Assembly (NCBI RefSeq): GCF_000021485.1
Contig: NC_011761.1
Location: 2,572,001 to 2,636,000 of the forward strand
Source of the DNA: Acidithiobacillus ferrooxidans ATCC 23270
GTDB taxonomy: Bacteria > Pseudomonadota > Gammaproteobacteria > Acidithiobacillales > Acidithiobacillaceae
DNA length: 64,000 nucleotides
Direction: 5' to 3'
Every line of letters starts with the position of its first letter. Within the stretch, counting starts at the first letter, position 1. Shown piece by piece: positions 38,843 through 48,986 of the stretch. The notes beneath the pieces are model-generated. The model saw nothing but the letters and a program-made list of their open reading frames with translations. It was not told where the DNA came from and did no database searches. The position numbers and the translations under genes are program-made.

Positions 38843-41800
38843 ATGAATCATCCGGAAATCGAACCGGGCTTTATCGTCCTCCACGGCGACCGTCTGGAGT
38901 GGCTCAGCGATGCCGTTCTGGAGTGGCTGCGCGCGCACCCGCTTCGGCCACTGGAAGAGGAAATCTTCCTCGTCCAGAGCAACGGCATCGCCGAGTGGCT
39001 GCAATGGACCCTGGCAGCCCATGAGGGCATCTGTGCCGCGGTGCGCGTCGCCCTGCCGGGGCGTTTTCTCTGGGAAAGCTATGCACGGGTGCTGGGCACC
39101 GGCATCGTCTCGGCCCGCTCGCCGCTGGACAAGGCACCGCTCACCTGGCGACTGATGCGGCTCTTGCCGGAACTGCTGGCCCATGCCGATTTCGCCCCCT
39201 TGCGGCATTTTATCGGCCAGTCACAGCGGCCGGACGGCGCATTGGAGCGGCGCTGGCAAATGGCCGCGCAGATCGCCGATCTGTTCGACCAGTATCAGGT
39301 CTATCGTGGCGACTGGCTGGCGGACTGGACCACGGACCAGTCCCTGCTGCGGCGGGGCGATGGCGAGCGGGTGACTCTGCCCGCCGACCAGCGCTGGCAA
39401 CCCCGGCTCTGGCAGGCGTTACGGCAGGATCTGCACAGCCGCGGGCTGGACCAGGCTCCGGGCCGGGCGCAGGTGCATGAGCAATTTCTCGCCGCCCTGA
39501 ATGCCGGGCGCCCCCCCGTAACGCCCTTGCCCCGCCGCGTCGTCATCTTCGGAGCAGCCACCCTGCCGGAACAGAGTCTGACCGCGCTGGCGGCGCTGGG
39601 CCGGCAGATGCAGGTGATCCTTGCGGTGCCCAACCCCTGCCGCTACCACTGGGCCGACATCGTCTCGGGGCGCGAATTGCTCAGACGCGAACGACGTCGC
39701 CAACCCCCGCGCAACGGCCACGATCTCTCCGCCACCGCCACAGAGGACCTGCATCAGTTCGGCAATCCCCTGCTCGCCGCCTGGGGCCGTCAGGGCCGGG
39801 ATTTTCTCGATCTGCTGGACCAGTTCGATGAAACGGCGGCATTGCAGCGGCAGATGGACATCCCGCGCATCGATCTCTTCAGCGAAGATCAGGGCGACAC
39901 CCTCCTGCGCCAGTTGCAGGTACAAATCCGCGATCTGGAAGGTATCAGGCCGGAAACCTGCACCGCACTGGACGACAACGATCACTCCGTGGTCTTTCAC
40001 ATCGCCCACAGCGCCCTGCGCGAGGTGCAGATCCTCCACGATCAACTGCTGGACCGCTTTGCCACTGGCAAACTGCAGCCCCGCGACGTGATCGTCATGG
40101 TCCCGGAGATCGGCGGCTTTGCGCCCCTCATCCGCGCCACTTTCGATCAGTATGACCGGGAGGACAGGCGTTACATTCCCTACCACATCGTCGATCTGCA
40201 GGCCCGCGACGAACAGCCCCTGCTCCTGGCCCTGGACTGGCTGCTGCGGCTGCCCGAGCAGCGCTGCCGACAGAGCGAAATCCGTGATCTCCTCAACTGC
40301 CCCGCCCTGCGCCGGCGCTTTGGTCTGGAACTGGAGGACCTGCCCATCGTGCAACACTGGCTGGCCGGAGCCGGCTGGCGCTGGGGGCTCTCGGCAGAGC
40401 ACCGGGCCGCGCTGGGCATGCCCCATTGCGGTTCCCAGAACAGCGGCGACTTTGCCCTGCAACGCCTCTGCCTCGGCTATGCCAGCGGCGACGACAGCCA
40501 TTTCTCCGGGATCGAGGCCTACGGCGAGGTGGGTGGGTTGGACGCCGCGCTCCTCGGCCCCCTCGGTCAATTGCTGGAGAAGCTGGCGCACTGGCAGCAC
40601 GTTCTGGGCGAATCCCTGGTGCCGGAGCACTGGGGTGAAGCGGCCCGCAATCTGCTCACGGACTTTTTCAGCGCCAGCGATGACGACGATGAAGCCCTCC
40701 TGCAAAATCTGGAAGAGGCCCTGCGCCAATGGCAGACGGATTGCGCGGCGGCAGATTTTAACGAAGCGCTCCCCCTCGCGGTATTTCGCGGCGCCTGGCT
40801 GGAGATGCTGGATGCGCCGGATCTGGGGCGCAGCTTTCTTGGCGGCGGAGTCACCTTCTGCACCCTCCTGCCCATGCGCGCGGTGCCCTACCCGCTGGTC
40901 TGCCTGCTCGGTATGAACGAGGGCGATTACCCGCGGCGCAGCCCCCGTCCGGACTTCGATCTCATGGCGCTACCCGGCATGGCCCGCCCCGGCGACCGCT
41001 CCCGCCGCGATGACGACCGTTATCTGATGCTGGAGGCCCTCCTGGCCGCCCGTCGGGAACTCTACGTCAGTTGGGCGGGAAGGGATCAGCGCAATAACCA
41101 TGAACGGGCGCCCTCCCTGCTGGTGGCGCAGTTGCGGGAGGCCATTCGCGACGGCTGGCCGCCGGCCCTGGAAAAGCGCACTTTCGAGCATCCCCTGCAA
41201 CCCTTCAGCCCCGACTATCTGGCCGGCAAACCCGGCCTGCGCACCTGGGCTCGCGAGTGGTATCCCTCTCCGCACAGCGCCCCGGAAAACGCCGCGCTAC
41301 CCGACCCCGCCGAGATCACCCCCCGCAGCATCCGCGAGCTGCTGGAGTTTTTTCGCCTGCCCGCTCGTGCCTTTTACCGGCAACGCCTGCGCACGGACTT
41401 CAACGAAGAAGATCCGGCTGAGGAGGACGACGAACCCTTCACGCTGGACAGCCTTGAGACCTATCATCTGCTTGAAGACCTGCTCCGCGCCGCGGAAAAA
41501 AACGGCCCTGACCGGATTGCCGAAAGGGTGCGGGCACAACGGCGCAGTGGTCGCTATCCCCTCGCGGGCATGGCGTCGAGGACCGCGACCGCACTGCTCG
41601 ACGACGTCACTCCCGTCCTGACCGTCTGGCGGGAGATCGGCACGGAATGGACCGCAGCGCCGCAACGACGGGTCGTTCACCGTGCCCGCGGCCGGATATT
41701 GCTGGAGGACTGGCTGCCCGCCTTGTACCAAAACAACGCAGGAGACCTCGCCTTCGTCCAGCTCCGCGCCAGTCGCCTGCTGAATAAAGACAGCAAAAAA

Positions 41801-42235
41801 CCCGAAGGGGATAAACTCGCAGCCCTCTGGCTCCAGCAGTTGCTCGCCAACGCCGTCGGCCTGCGCTGCGGTGGCATCGTGGTGGGCCGGGATGTGCTTG
41901 TCCGCGCCGCGCCACCGCCACCGGGCGCCATTGCCGCACTGGACGATCTGCTGGATCTCTGGCAGGAAGGTCTCTGCGAGCCCCTGCCGGTCACCCTCAA
42001 AACCGCCCTCGTCAGCCTGCAGGGCAAAAACCCGGCACCCATTTACGACGGCAATGACCGCCTGCCCGGAGAAGCCCGGAAAGATCTCAGCCTGTTCCGC
42101 GATTATCCCGACTTCGCCACCCTCAGCAGCGCCCGAACCGGGCCGCAACGACGCGGCTTTGCAGAATACGCCGCAGCCCTCTACCGCCCCTTCGCCGGCT
42201 GGCTGGAAACTTTGGAGTGGCAGGCGCATCCATGA
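38843..42235 (+). CDS. recC: RecBCD subunit RecC (exonuclease V gamma)
   Basis: A 1130-residue RecC. The N-terminal region holds the family pattern FLVQSNGIAEWLQWTLA, and LLGMNEGDYPRRSPRPDFDLM is a RecC hallmark near the middle. RecC lacks working helicase motifs and recognises Chi while holding RecB and RecD together. The ATG at 38843 gives the family start, although no clear ribosome binding site precedes it. It overlaps recB by ATGA. Confidence 0.92.
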   Translation: MNHPEIEPGFIVLHGDRLEWLSDAVLEWLRAHPLRPLEEEIFLVQSNGIAEWLQWTLAAHEGICAAVRVALPGRFLWESYARVLGTGIVSARSPLDKAPLTWRLMRLLPELLAHADFAPLRHFIGQSQRPDGALERRWQMAAQIADLFDQYQVYRGDWLADWTTDQSLLRRGDGERVTLPADQRWQPRLWQALRQDLHSRGLDQAPGRAQVHEQFLAALNAGRPPVTPLPRRVVIFGAATLPEQSLTALAALGRQMQVILAVPNPCRYHWADIVSGRELLRRERRRQPPRNGHDLSATATEDLHQFGNPLLAAWGRQGRDFLDLLDQFDETAALQRQMDIPRIDLFSEDQGDTLLRQLQVQIRDLEGIRPETCTALDDNDHSVVFHIAHSALREVQILHDQLLDRFATGKLQPRDVIVMVPEIGGFAPLIRATFDQYDREDRRYIPYHIVDLQARDEQPLLLALDWLLRLPEQRCRQSEIRDLLNCPALRRRFGLELEDLPIVQHWLAGAGWRWGLSAEHRAALGMPHCGSQNSGDFALQRLCLGYASGDDSHFSGIEAYGEVGGLDAALLGPLGQLLEKLAHWQHVLGESLVPEHWGEAARNLLTDFFSASDDDDEALLQNLEEALRQWQTDCAAADFNEALPLAVFRGAWLEMLDAPDLGRSFLGGGVTFCTLLPMRAVPYPLVCLLGMNEGDYPRRSPRPDFDLMALPGMARPGDRSRRDDDRYLMLEALLAARRELYVSWAGRDQRNNHERAPSLLVAQLREAIRDGWPPALEKRTFEHPLQPFSPDYLAGKPGLRTWAREWYPSPHSAPENAALPDPAEITPRSIRELLEFFRLPARAFYRQRLRTDFNEEDPAEEDDEPFTLDSLETYHLLEDLLRAAEKNGPDRIAERVRAQRRSGRYPLAGMASRTATALLDDVTPVLTVWREIGTEWTAAPQRRVVHRARGRILLEDWLPALYQNNAGDLAFVQLRASRLLNKDSKKPEGDKLAALWLQQLLANAVGLRCGGIVVGRDVLVRAAPPPPGAIAALDDLLDLWQEGLCEPLPVTLKTALVSLQGKNPAPIYDGNDRLPGEARKDLSLFRDYPDFATLSSARTGPQRRGFAEYAAALYRPFAGWLETLEWQAHP

Positions 42236-45200
42236 CCACCATCCTCGACCCCCTGCACCTGCCCCTGCACGGCAGCCGCCTCATCGAGGCCAGCGCCGGC
42301 ACCGGCAAAACCTGGACCATCGCCGCCCTCTATCTGCGCATGATCCTTGGACACGGCAGCGAAGGTGAACATTTTCCCCGCCCCCTCCTGCCCGAAGATA
42401 TTCTGGTGATGACCTTCACCCGCGCCGCCACCCAGGAACTCAAGGAGCGTATCCGCGATCGCCTGCAAACGGCTGCCCGATATTTCCGCGGCACCGAACA
42501 CCCAGCGCAGCCGGATCCCTTTCTCGAAGCGCTGCTGGCCGACCATCCCGACCCCGAGGTCCGCGCCCGCGCCGCACACCAGCTTACCTTGGCGGCCGAT
42601 GCCATGGATGACAGCGCCATTTTTACCATCGACGCCTGGTGCCAGCGCACCCTGCGCGAGCACGCCTTCGCCACTGGCAGCGATTTCCGCGAAACCCTGC
42701 TCCTGGATGAGACCGACCTGCGCGACGATGCCGTACGCGACTTCTGGCGGCAGGAAATCTACCCGCTGGGCGAACCCGCCCTCGATGAGGTCCTCCAGCT
42801 CTTTTCCGGCCCCGATAAGATCCGGCAGGAGACAGCAGCCCTGTGCAAACTCGATCCGCCCCTGCCCGCCCCCGCATCGAGGCTGGCGGACTGGCTGCCC
42901 GATGCCCTCGCCGCGCCCCGACGGCGACTCGCCACCCTCAAGGCGCAATGGGCGGCGGAGCATGATGCCTTTGCGGAGTGGCTGTCAGGGCTCGTAAACG
43001 GTCCCAAGGCAGACAATCCATTGAATGGTAATACCCTAAGCGCAGCTATTGTCAGTCGGGCCCTCGCCGCATTGCGTGATTGGGCCGACCGTTCCGATCC
43101 ATTGATTCCCGACGAACTGGATAAATGCCAGCGCCTTTCTGCCAGCAAACTGCCCGAGTATTGCAAAAACAAACCGCCTCCCGTCCTCCACCCCGCTGCC
43201 GAGACACTGGATACCCTGTTCAGGGAGTTGGAGACCATCGCTCAACAGTTCACCCGACTGCACGGTGAAATTCGCACCCACGCCGCCGCCTGGATCAACG
43301 CCCGGCTGAGTCGGCTCAAGGCCCAGAGCGGACAGGTCAGCTTTGCCGACTATCAGCGGCGCCTCGCCAGGGTACTGCACGACAAAACCCAGGGACCGGC
43401 ACTCGCCGCCCGCCTGCGGCAGAAATATCCCGCCGCCCTCATCGACGAGTTTCAGGATACCTCCGCCCTGCAATATCAGATCTTCGACGACATCTACCAC
43501 GCCGCCGACAACAACCCCGACACTTTGCTTCTGCTCATCGGTGACCCCAAACAGTCCATCTACGCCTTTCGCGGCGCGGACATCGACAGTTATCTGCAGG
43601 CACGTCGCCTGACCGAGGGCCGCCATTACGCCCTCGGCACCAATTATCGCTCCAGCCACGCGCTGGTCAGCGCCCTCAACGCCATCTACACCGCCGCCGA
43701 ACACGACGACCCGCAAGGCGCTTTTGCCTATGCCGCCCCCGGTGCCGACAACCCGCTCCCTTACCAGCCGGTGCAGGCCCATGGCCACCAGAAAGTCTGG
43801 CGGATCCATGGCAAAGCCGCCCCCGCCCTGACGTTCTGGGGTGCCGGCGAGAAGCTGAACAAAGGCGACTATCTGGAACGCTGCGCAGCACAGGCCGCAG
43901 AATGTATTGTCGGACTGCTCGACAATCCGGAAGCAGGATTCGCGCAGGAGGGAGAAATCACCCGACGGCTGGAGGCCAAGGACATCGCCATTCTCGTCCG
44001 CGATCGTCATGAAGCCGCCAGCATCCGTCAGGCCCTCCACCACCGCCAGTTACGCAGCGTCTTTCTCTCGGAGCAGGATTCCGTCTATGCCAGTGAGGAA
44101 GCCCGCGAACTGCTTCTCTGGCTGGAGGCGGTGGCCGAACCCGAAGATGCCCGCCGTCTGCGCGTCGCCCTCGCCCTGCCGCTGCTGGGACAACCCCTCA
44201 GCGCCCTGGATGCCTTTCATCAGAACGAAACGGCCTGGGAGGCGCAACTGGAGCAGTTTCAGGATCTGTCCCGGCAATGGCGGCGGCAGGGCGTGCTGGC
44301 CATGCTCCACCACAGCATCCATCAGTTCGGCATTGCCGCCCGCCTGCTGACGCAGCCCGAGGGCGAACGTCGCCTCACCAACCTGCTCCATCTCGGCGAA
44401 CTCTTGCAGCAGGCGAGCGCCACCATCGACGGCCCCGAGGCCCTCGTTCGCCACCTGCATCAGGCCATCGCCGCCGGAAGTGATCAGAGCGATGCCCACA
44501 TCCTGCGTCTGGAGAGCGATGCCGGACTGCTGCGCGTGGTCACCATCCACGCCGCCAAAGGTCTGCAATATCCCCTGGTTTTTTTGCCCTTCATCGCCAC
44601 CTGCAAGGCCGCCAGGGCCAACCCCTTTACGGTCATCCACAGCGCGGAAGGACAGCCCGCCATCCACTGGGAAAGTGGCGACACGACGGCGGCGGAAAGG
44701 GCACGGTTGCAGGAAGATCTCCGCCTCCTCTACGTCGCCCTCACCCGTGCCGAGCACGCCCTCTGGCTGGGCCTCGCCGCACCGAAGACGGCGGGAACAC
44801 CGATCTTTGCCGGCAGTGCCATCGCCCATCTGCTGGGTAGCGAACGCACCGCCCGCGATCTCGCCACCTTGCTCGAAGACTGCGCCCGCCTCTCTCCGGA
44901 GATTGTCGTCGAGACGCTACCGGACAGCATCCCCACGACGCTGTTCGTGCGGCCCCGCAACAACGCCCACAACCCGCCCCCAGAGTACACCGCCAGCTTC
45001 GAGAAGCACTGGGGCGTTGCCAGCTTCTCCCATCTGGTGCGCGAACTCCCTGCCGATCCGGCGGCGCCACCGACGCCCCGGCGCGCCCAGGCCGGCGCCC
45101 CCTGGCATCGCTACCCGCAAGGCATGAACGCCGGCACCTTTCTCCACGACCAACTGCAACGCCTCGCCCAGAATGGCTTTGCCCAAATCGGTCAGGACCA

Positions 45201-45828
45201 ATTTGTCGAACAACTGCACAAGGCCTGTACCCAGGCCGGCCTGGGCGACTGGGTCGGGGAGACCGCCGAATGGCTGCAAGCCATCGTCCATAGCCCCCTT
45301 GCCCCCCTCACGGCGGCGCTCTGCGATCTCAGCGACACCCTGAGCGAAATGGCCTTCTGGTTTCCCAGCGACGCCTTGCGCAGCGACGACCTGGACAGGC
45401 TCTGCCAACAGCATATTTTCCCCGGTGCCGATCGCCCCAGGCTCCCCCAGCGGGTCATTCACGGCATGATGCGCGGCTTCATGGACCTCGTCTTCGAGCA
45501 AGGAGGGCGTTACTACGTCCTCGATTACAAATCCAACGTCCTCGGCAGCGAGGATGCCGATTACCACGCCAAAGCGCTGCGCGACGCCACCCTCGGTCAT
45601 CGCTACGAACTGCAATCCAGCCTCTACCAACTGGCCCTGCACCGCCTGCTGCGCCAGCGCATGGGCAGCCGCTACCGGCCCGAGACCCATCTCGGCGGCA
45701 CCCTCTTCTTCTTCCTGCGCGGGCTGCAAGGACCGGAGCGAGGCGTGCTCCATCTTCCCGCCGACCTCGCCCTGCTCGATGCCCTCGACGGCCTCTTCGG
45801 CTGGCCGCAGCGGGCAACCCAGCCATGA
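42232..45828 (+). CDS. recB: RecBCD subunit RecB (helicase-nuclease)
   Basis: A 1198-residue UvrD-type helicase with C-terminal nuclease. Walker A is SAGTGKT (residues 21-27), Walker B is in LIDEFQDTS near residue 405, QSIYAFRGAD follows, and the helicase motif VTIHAAKGLQYPLVFLP lies near 770. The nuclease motif VLDYKSN is near residue 1100. It repairs double-strand breaks and degrades foreign linear DNA. Start and stop overlap recC and recD by ATGA, so the three subunits are co-translated. Confidence 0.95.
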   Translation: MTTILDPLHLPLHGSRLIEASAGTGKTWTIAALYLRMILGHGSEGEHFPRPLLPEDILVMTFTRAATQELKERIRDRLQTAARYFRGTEHPAQPDPFLEALLADHPDPEVRARAAHQLTLAADAMDDSAIFTIDAWCQRTLREHAFATGSDFRETLLLDETDLRDDAVRDFWRQEIYPLGEPALDEVLQLFSGPDKIRQETAALCKLDPPLPAPASRLADWLPDALAAPRRRLATLKAQWAAEHDAFAEWLSGLVNGPKADNPLNGNTLSAAIVSRALAALRDWADRSDPLIPDELDKCQRLSASKLPEYCKNKPPPVLHPAAETLDTLFRELETIAQQFTRLHGEIRTHAAAWINARLSRLKAQSGQVSFADYQRRLARVLHDKTQGPALAARLRQKYPAALIDEFQDTSALQYQIFDDIYHAADNNPDTLLLLIGDPKQSIYAFRGADIDSYLQARRLTEGRHYALGTNYRSSHALVSALNAIYTAAEHDDPQGAFAYAAPGADNPLPYQPVQAHGHQKVWRIHGKAAPALTFWGAGEKLNKGDYLERCAAQAAECIVGLLDNPEAGFAQEGEITRRLEAKDIAILVRDRHEAASIRQALHHRQLRSVFLSEQDSVYASEEARELLLWLEAVAEPEDARRLRVALALPLLGQPLSALDAFHQNETAWEAQLEQFQDLSRQWRRQGVLAMLHHSIHQFGIAARLLTQPEGERRLTNLLHLGELLQQASATIDGPEALVRHLHQAIAAGSDQSDAHILRLESDAGLLRVVTIHAAKGLQYPLVFLPFIATCKAARANPFTVIHSAEGQPAIHWESGDTTAAERARLQEDLRLLYVALTRAEHALWLGLAAPKTAGTPIFAGSAIAHLLGSERTARDLATLLEDCARLSPEIVVETLPDSIPTTLFVRPRNNAHNPPPEYTASFEKHWGVASFSHLVRELPADPAAPPTPRRAQAGAPWHRYPQGMNAGTFLHDQLQRLAQNGFAQIGQDQFVEQLHKACTQAGLGDWVGETAEWLQAIVHSPLAPLTAALCDLSDTLSEMAFWFPSDALRSDDLDRLCQQHIFPGADRPRLPQRVIHGMMRGFMDLVFEQGGRYYVLDYKSNVLGSEDADYHAKALRDATLGHRYELQSSLYQLALHRLLRQRMGSRYRPETHLGGTLFFFLRGLQGPERGVLHLPADLALLDALDGLFGWPQRATQP

Positions 45829-47777
45829 ACCAGCCCATGACCAGCCTCATGATCGACCAACTCCGCGCCTGGACCAGCGCCGGCTGGCTACGGCCCCTCG
45901 ACCTTGCCTTCGCGCAGTTCCTCATCCGCCTGGACCCGCAGGCCCCGGCCCTCCTGCCCCTGGCGGGCGCTCTCCTCGCCCGGCTGGAGGGAGAAGGCCA
46001 CACCTGCATCGCGCTGGAAGACTTCCTCGGCGCACCCGAACGCTTCCTGGACTGGCCTGCGCCGGGGCACGCCATGCTGGCAACCGCACTCGGTGACTGG
46101 CCCCATGCCGCCCAATGGACAGAAACCCTCGCCCGGAGCCGCTGCGTACAGGTCACCGAGCGCAACGCCCCCGTCCCGGCAAACGGCGCAGAAACGCCCC
46201 TGGTCCTCAGTGCCGCCCGCCTCTATTTGCGCCGCTACTGGCGTGACCAGCAATTCATCGCCGAGGCCCTGCGCCAGCGCGCCCAACAGCGCGTCGCCGA
46301 TGCCGCCAACCCCGAGGCATTAAGACCCTGGCTGGAGCAACTTTTCCCGGCGTCTGACGAACCCGGCGACGCACTCCCCTGGCAAAAAATCGCCTGCGCC
46401 CTCGCCCTGCGCAGCCACTTCAGCATCATCACCGGCGGCCCCGGTACCGGCAAAACCTACACCGCAGCTCGCTTCATGGCCTTGCTCATGGCGACCAGCA
46501 GCACACCCCTGCGCATCGTGCTTGCCGCCCCCACCGGCAAGGCCGCCGTGCGCATCGACGAATCCCTGCAGAGCGCGGTCGGCACTCTTCCGCAATTGAG
46601 CCAAATACCCGATATGACTGCCGCCTTCGCCCGCCTGCGTCCGGCGCGCACCCTGCACAGCCTGCTCGGCGCCCGCCCCGACAGTCGTCGCTTTCGCCAC
46701 GATGCTGCCAACCCCCTCGAACTGGACGTACTCGTGGTGGACGAAGCCTCCATGATTCATCAGGAGATGATGGCCGCCCTGCTCCGCGCCCTGCCGCCTG
46801 CGGCCCGCCTCATCCTCCTCGGCGATCAGGACCAGCTTGCCTCCGTCGAAGCGGGCGCGGTGCTGGCCGAACTCAGTCTCGGCAGCGGTAAATATGATGC
46901 CGAGACCTGCCACTATATGCAGGCCAGTTGCGGTGCCGCGCCGCGGCCCGGCGACAACGGCCCCAGCCCCCTTGCCGCAAACATCATCCGCCTGCAACGC
47001 AGCCATCGCTTCAATGCAGAAATCGGCGCGCTGGCGGATGCCGTGCATGGCGGCCACCCCGAAACCGCCGTCCGCATCCTGCAAACGGCGCACACTGGCA
47101 CTCTCGCCTGGCAACCCGCCCCTGCCATCCACCGGATACTGGAACTGGCCCGCCCGGAAAGCGCCTATGGTCGGGTCTGGCAAGCCGCGGGCCAGCCGCC
47201 ACCCAAAGACCGGCAACAACATAGCGCATGGGTTAAAACCATCCTCAACGACTACGCTGGCTTCCGCATCCTCTGTGCCCTGCGCCAAGGCCCCTGGGGC
47301 GTTACCGGCATCAACCGCGCCATCGAAGACTACCTGCAGCGCCAGGGCATCCTGCAGAGCCGCGGCCTTTGGTATGCCGGCCGCCCCACCCTCGTCACCC
47401 GCAATGACCCCAACCTCGGTCTCAGCAATGGCGACATCGGCATCGCCCTGCCCGACCCGGATAAACGCCTGCGCGTCTACTTCCCCAATAGCGAAGAGGC
47501 CCCCCGCGCCATCCTCCCCAGCCGCCTCAACCACACCGAAAGCGCCTGGGCCATGACCGTCCACAAGGCACAGGGTTCCGAGTTCGCCCACACCGTCCTC
47601 ATCCTTCCTCCGGAAGACAGCCCCGTCCTCAGCCGCGAACTGCTCTACACGGCCATCACCCGCGCCCGCAAATGCTTCACCCTCATCGCCCCCCGGGAGC
47701 GACTGGAAAACGCCATTCAGCGCCAGACGCGGAGGATGAGCGGATTACACGCGGCGTTATATGATCCCAGGCGCTGA
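45825..47777 (+). CDS. recD: RecBCD subunit RecD (5'-3' helicase)
   Basis: A 650-residue superfamily 1B helicase. Walker A GGPGTGKTYTA is near residue 205, LVVDEASMIHQEMM carries Walker B, and the C-terminal motif WAMTVHKAQGSEF completes the helicase core. RecD is the fast motor on the 5' strand and prevents RecA loading before Chi. It is the last gene of the recCBD operon; no clear terminator follows. Confidence 0.94.
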   Translation: MNQPMTSLMIDQLRAWTSAGWLRPLDLAFAQFLIRLDPQAPALLPLAGALLARLEGEGHTCIALEDFLGAPERFLDWPAPGHAMLATALGDWPHAAQWTETLARSRCVQVTERNAPVPANGAETPLVLSAARLYLRRYWRDQQFIAEALRQRAQQRVADAANPEALRPWLEQLFPASDEPGDALPWQKIACALALRSHFSIITGGPGTGKTYTAARFMALLMATSSTPLRIVLAAPTGKAAVRIDESLQSAVGTLPQLSQIPDMTAAFARLRPARTLHSLLGARPDSRRFRHDAANPLELDVLVVDEASMIHQEMMAALLRALPPAARLILLGDQDQLASVEAGAVLAELSLGSGKYDAETCHYMQASCGAAPRPGDNGPSPLAANIIRLQRSHRFNAEIGALADAVHGGHPETAVRILQTAHTGTLAWQPAPAIHRILELARPESAYGRVWQAAGQPPPKDRQQHSAWVKTILNDYAGFRILCALRQGPWGVTGINRAIEDYLQRQGILQSRGLWYAGRPTLVTRNDPNLGLSNGDIGIALPDPDKRLRVYFPNSEEAPRAILPSRLNHTESAWAMTVHKAQGSEFAHTVLILPPEDSPVLSRELLYTAITRARKCFTLIAPRERLENAIQRQTRRMSGLHAALYDPRR

Positions 47778-47845
47778 ATGTCACCGACATCACTTTGAGT
47801 AGGCTTGAGCGAATCTCGACAGGTCAGATTTCGACACATCGTTAT

Positions 47846-47889
47846 TGTCATAACAAAGTCATGCAATCTTCATACTAGTGTCACATAAG
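47846..47889 (+). promoter_or_regulatory. Four tandem 11-bp TGTCA repeats before the regulator gene
   Basis: Four consecutive 11-base units start TGTCATAACAA, AGTCATGCAAT, CTTCATACTAG and TGTCACATAAG. The period and core resemble the Pho box (CTGTCAT repeats with 11-base spacing) bound by PhoB/OmpR-type proteins. A weak -10-like TTACGCT follows about 5 bases on. The same arrangement precedes both TonB receptor genes. Confidence 0.65.
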
Positions 47890-47939
47890 CCAGTTACGCT
47901 AAGGGGAGCCGTCATATCAACCCCCATAAGGAGATCTGC

Positions 47940-48068
47940 ATGAGTCAACCCATGGGCACGCACGTACCCCAAACGGGCGTCATCGAATCCCTCAACAATG
48001 CCCTGGTGAGTTTCTTCCACTTTTTCGCCGCAAGTATGAGATTTTTACTATGTTATTGCTTTTACTAA
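47940..48068 (+). CDS. 42-residue leader ORF upstream of the regulator
   Basis: The frame starts with ATG after a strong AAGGAG and encodes 42 residues with a hydrophobic second half (VSFFHFFAAS, then RFLLCYCFY). It overlaps the possible start of the regulator gene at 48050. It may be a coupling leader peptide or a small membrane protein. No family is recognised. Confidence 0.4.
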   Translation: MSQPMGTHVPQTGVIESLNNALVSFFHFFAASMRFLLCYCFY

Positions 48069-48874
48069 ACAGTATTGCTGTGCATACAGTACATGTGCTA
48101 CGTGCGGCGATGCTGGCGCAGACGCGCGCGCCCCTGCCGATCCGGACCGAATCACCGCAAGGCCCACGAATCCTTTTGCTGGTGAATGCACGGACCAACG
48201 GTAAAACGATCGTCTCCGTCGAAATGGCCCTGGAACGCACCGGCGGCAGGGTAATGCGGGTCACCGAGCGTGCCGAAGCCGAGCAGTTGGTGCGCCGCTG
48301 GGATCCTGAAGTAATGGTCCTGCTCGGGTGGTCTACCACGACGGGCGACTGGCTGCGGCATCTGCAATTCGCATCGCGTCAGGGCGAATTGCCCTTCCTG
48401 GTGGTCGGCAATAGTGCGGGAGAAGACCGCGAGGAAACAAACGCCGTAGCGGCTCTGGAAGTAGGTGCACAGGCATATATCCCTGCTGGTATGGGGCTGG
48501 GAATCTTAACCGCCCAGGTATGCGGTCTCCTCAAAAAGCTGCGCACACAAGCACCTGCCCCCCGATTGGTTCAAGAGGAAAACCTCTGCATCGATCTGGT
48601 ATCACTGCGTGTCTGGATATTGGGACAGGAAATTCATCTACCGCGACGGCTTTTCTATCTGCTGTACTATTTCGCCACCCATCCGGACGAGGTCGTTTCC
48701 AACGAGCAGATCGCCGATATCCTGTGGGGGGGCAAGGGCACCTATCTCGCTCCCAATACCCTCGTGGTCAAGATTTATCGTTTACGCAAAATTCTGGAAA
48801 GTGCCGGCGCCAAAGGCTGGCTGGAAACAGTGCACAGTTTCGGATACCGCTTTTCACCACCAAAGAATGGGTGA
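48050..48874 (+). CDS. OmpR/PhoB-type transcription factor with degenerate receiver domain
   Basis: A protein of up to 274 residues. The C-terminal winged helix (LPRRLFYLLYYFATHPDEVVSNEQI, then LVVKIYRLRKIL and TVHSFGYRF) is a clear OmpR/PhoB DNA-binding domain. The first domain keeps the receiver pattern but not its chemistry: the acidic pair is replaced by Asn-Ala in LLLVNARTN, the phospho-Asp site reads VLLGW, and the switch Lys is Ala in YIPAGM. It therefore probably works without phosphorylation. The start is uncertain (48050 or 48110) and neither has a good ribosome binding site. Repeats upstream suggest autoregulation and control of the receptors. Confidence 0.8.
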   Translation: MLLLLLNSIAVHTVHVLRAAMLAQTRAPLPIRTESPQGPRILLLVNARTNGKTIVSVEMALERTGGRVMRVTERAEAEQLVRRWDPEVMVLLGWSTTTGDWLRHLQFASRQGELPFLVVGNSAGEDREETNAVAALEVGAQAYIPAGMGLGILTAQVCGLLKKLRTQAPAPRLVQEENLCIDLVSLRVWILGQEIHLPRRLFYLLYYFATHPDEVVSNEQIADILWGGKGTYLAPNTLVVKIYRLRKILESAGAKGWLETVHSFGYRFSPPKNG

Positions 48875-48876
48875 AA

Positions 48877-48931
48877 CGTCACAATAACGTCATAACAATG
48901 TCACAATAACGCCACCTCAGTGACACACGGA
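48877..48931 (+). promoter_or_regulatory. Tandem 11-bp repeats before first TonB receptor
   Basis: Units CGTCACAATAA, CGTCATAACAA, TGTCACAATAA and CGCCACCTCAG follow one another at exactly 11-base steps, with a fifth weaker unit (TGACACACGGA). Three are near identical. A -10-like CAATAT lies at 48934. The block starts two bases after the regulator stop codon. Confidence 0.72.
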
Positions 48932-48986
48932 TGCAATATTCGGCCGTTAGCATGGGGCCATTCCAAGAGGCAAAAGGCGTATATCC

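Noticed and set aside
38843-47777. recCBD considered as a phage-defence island
   Set aside because: The three genes are ordinary housekeeping RecBCD subunits with no defence genes or mobility signs around them.
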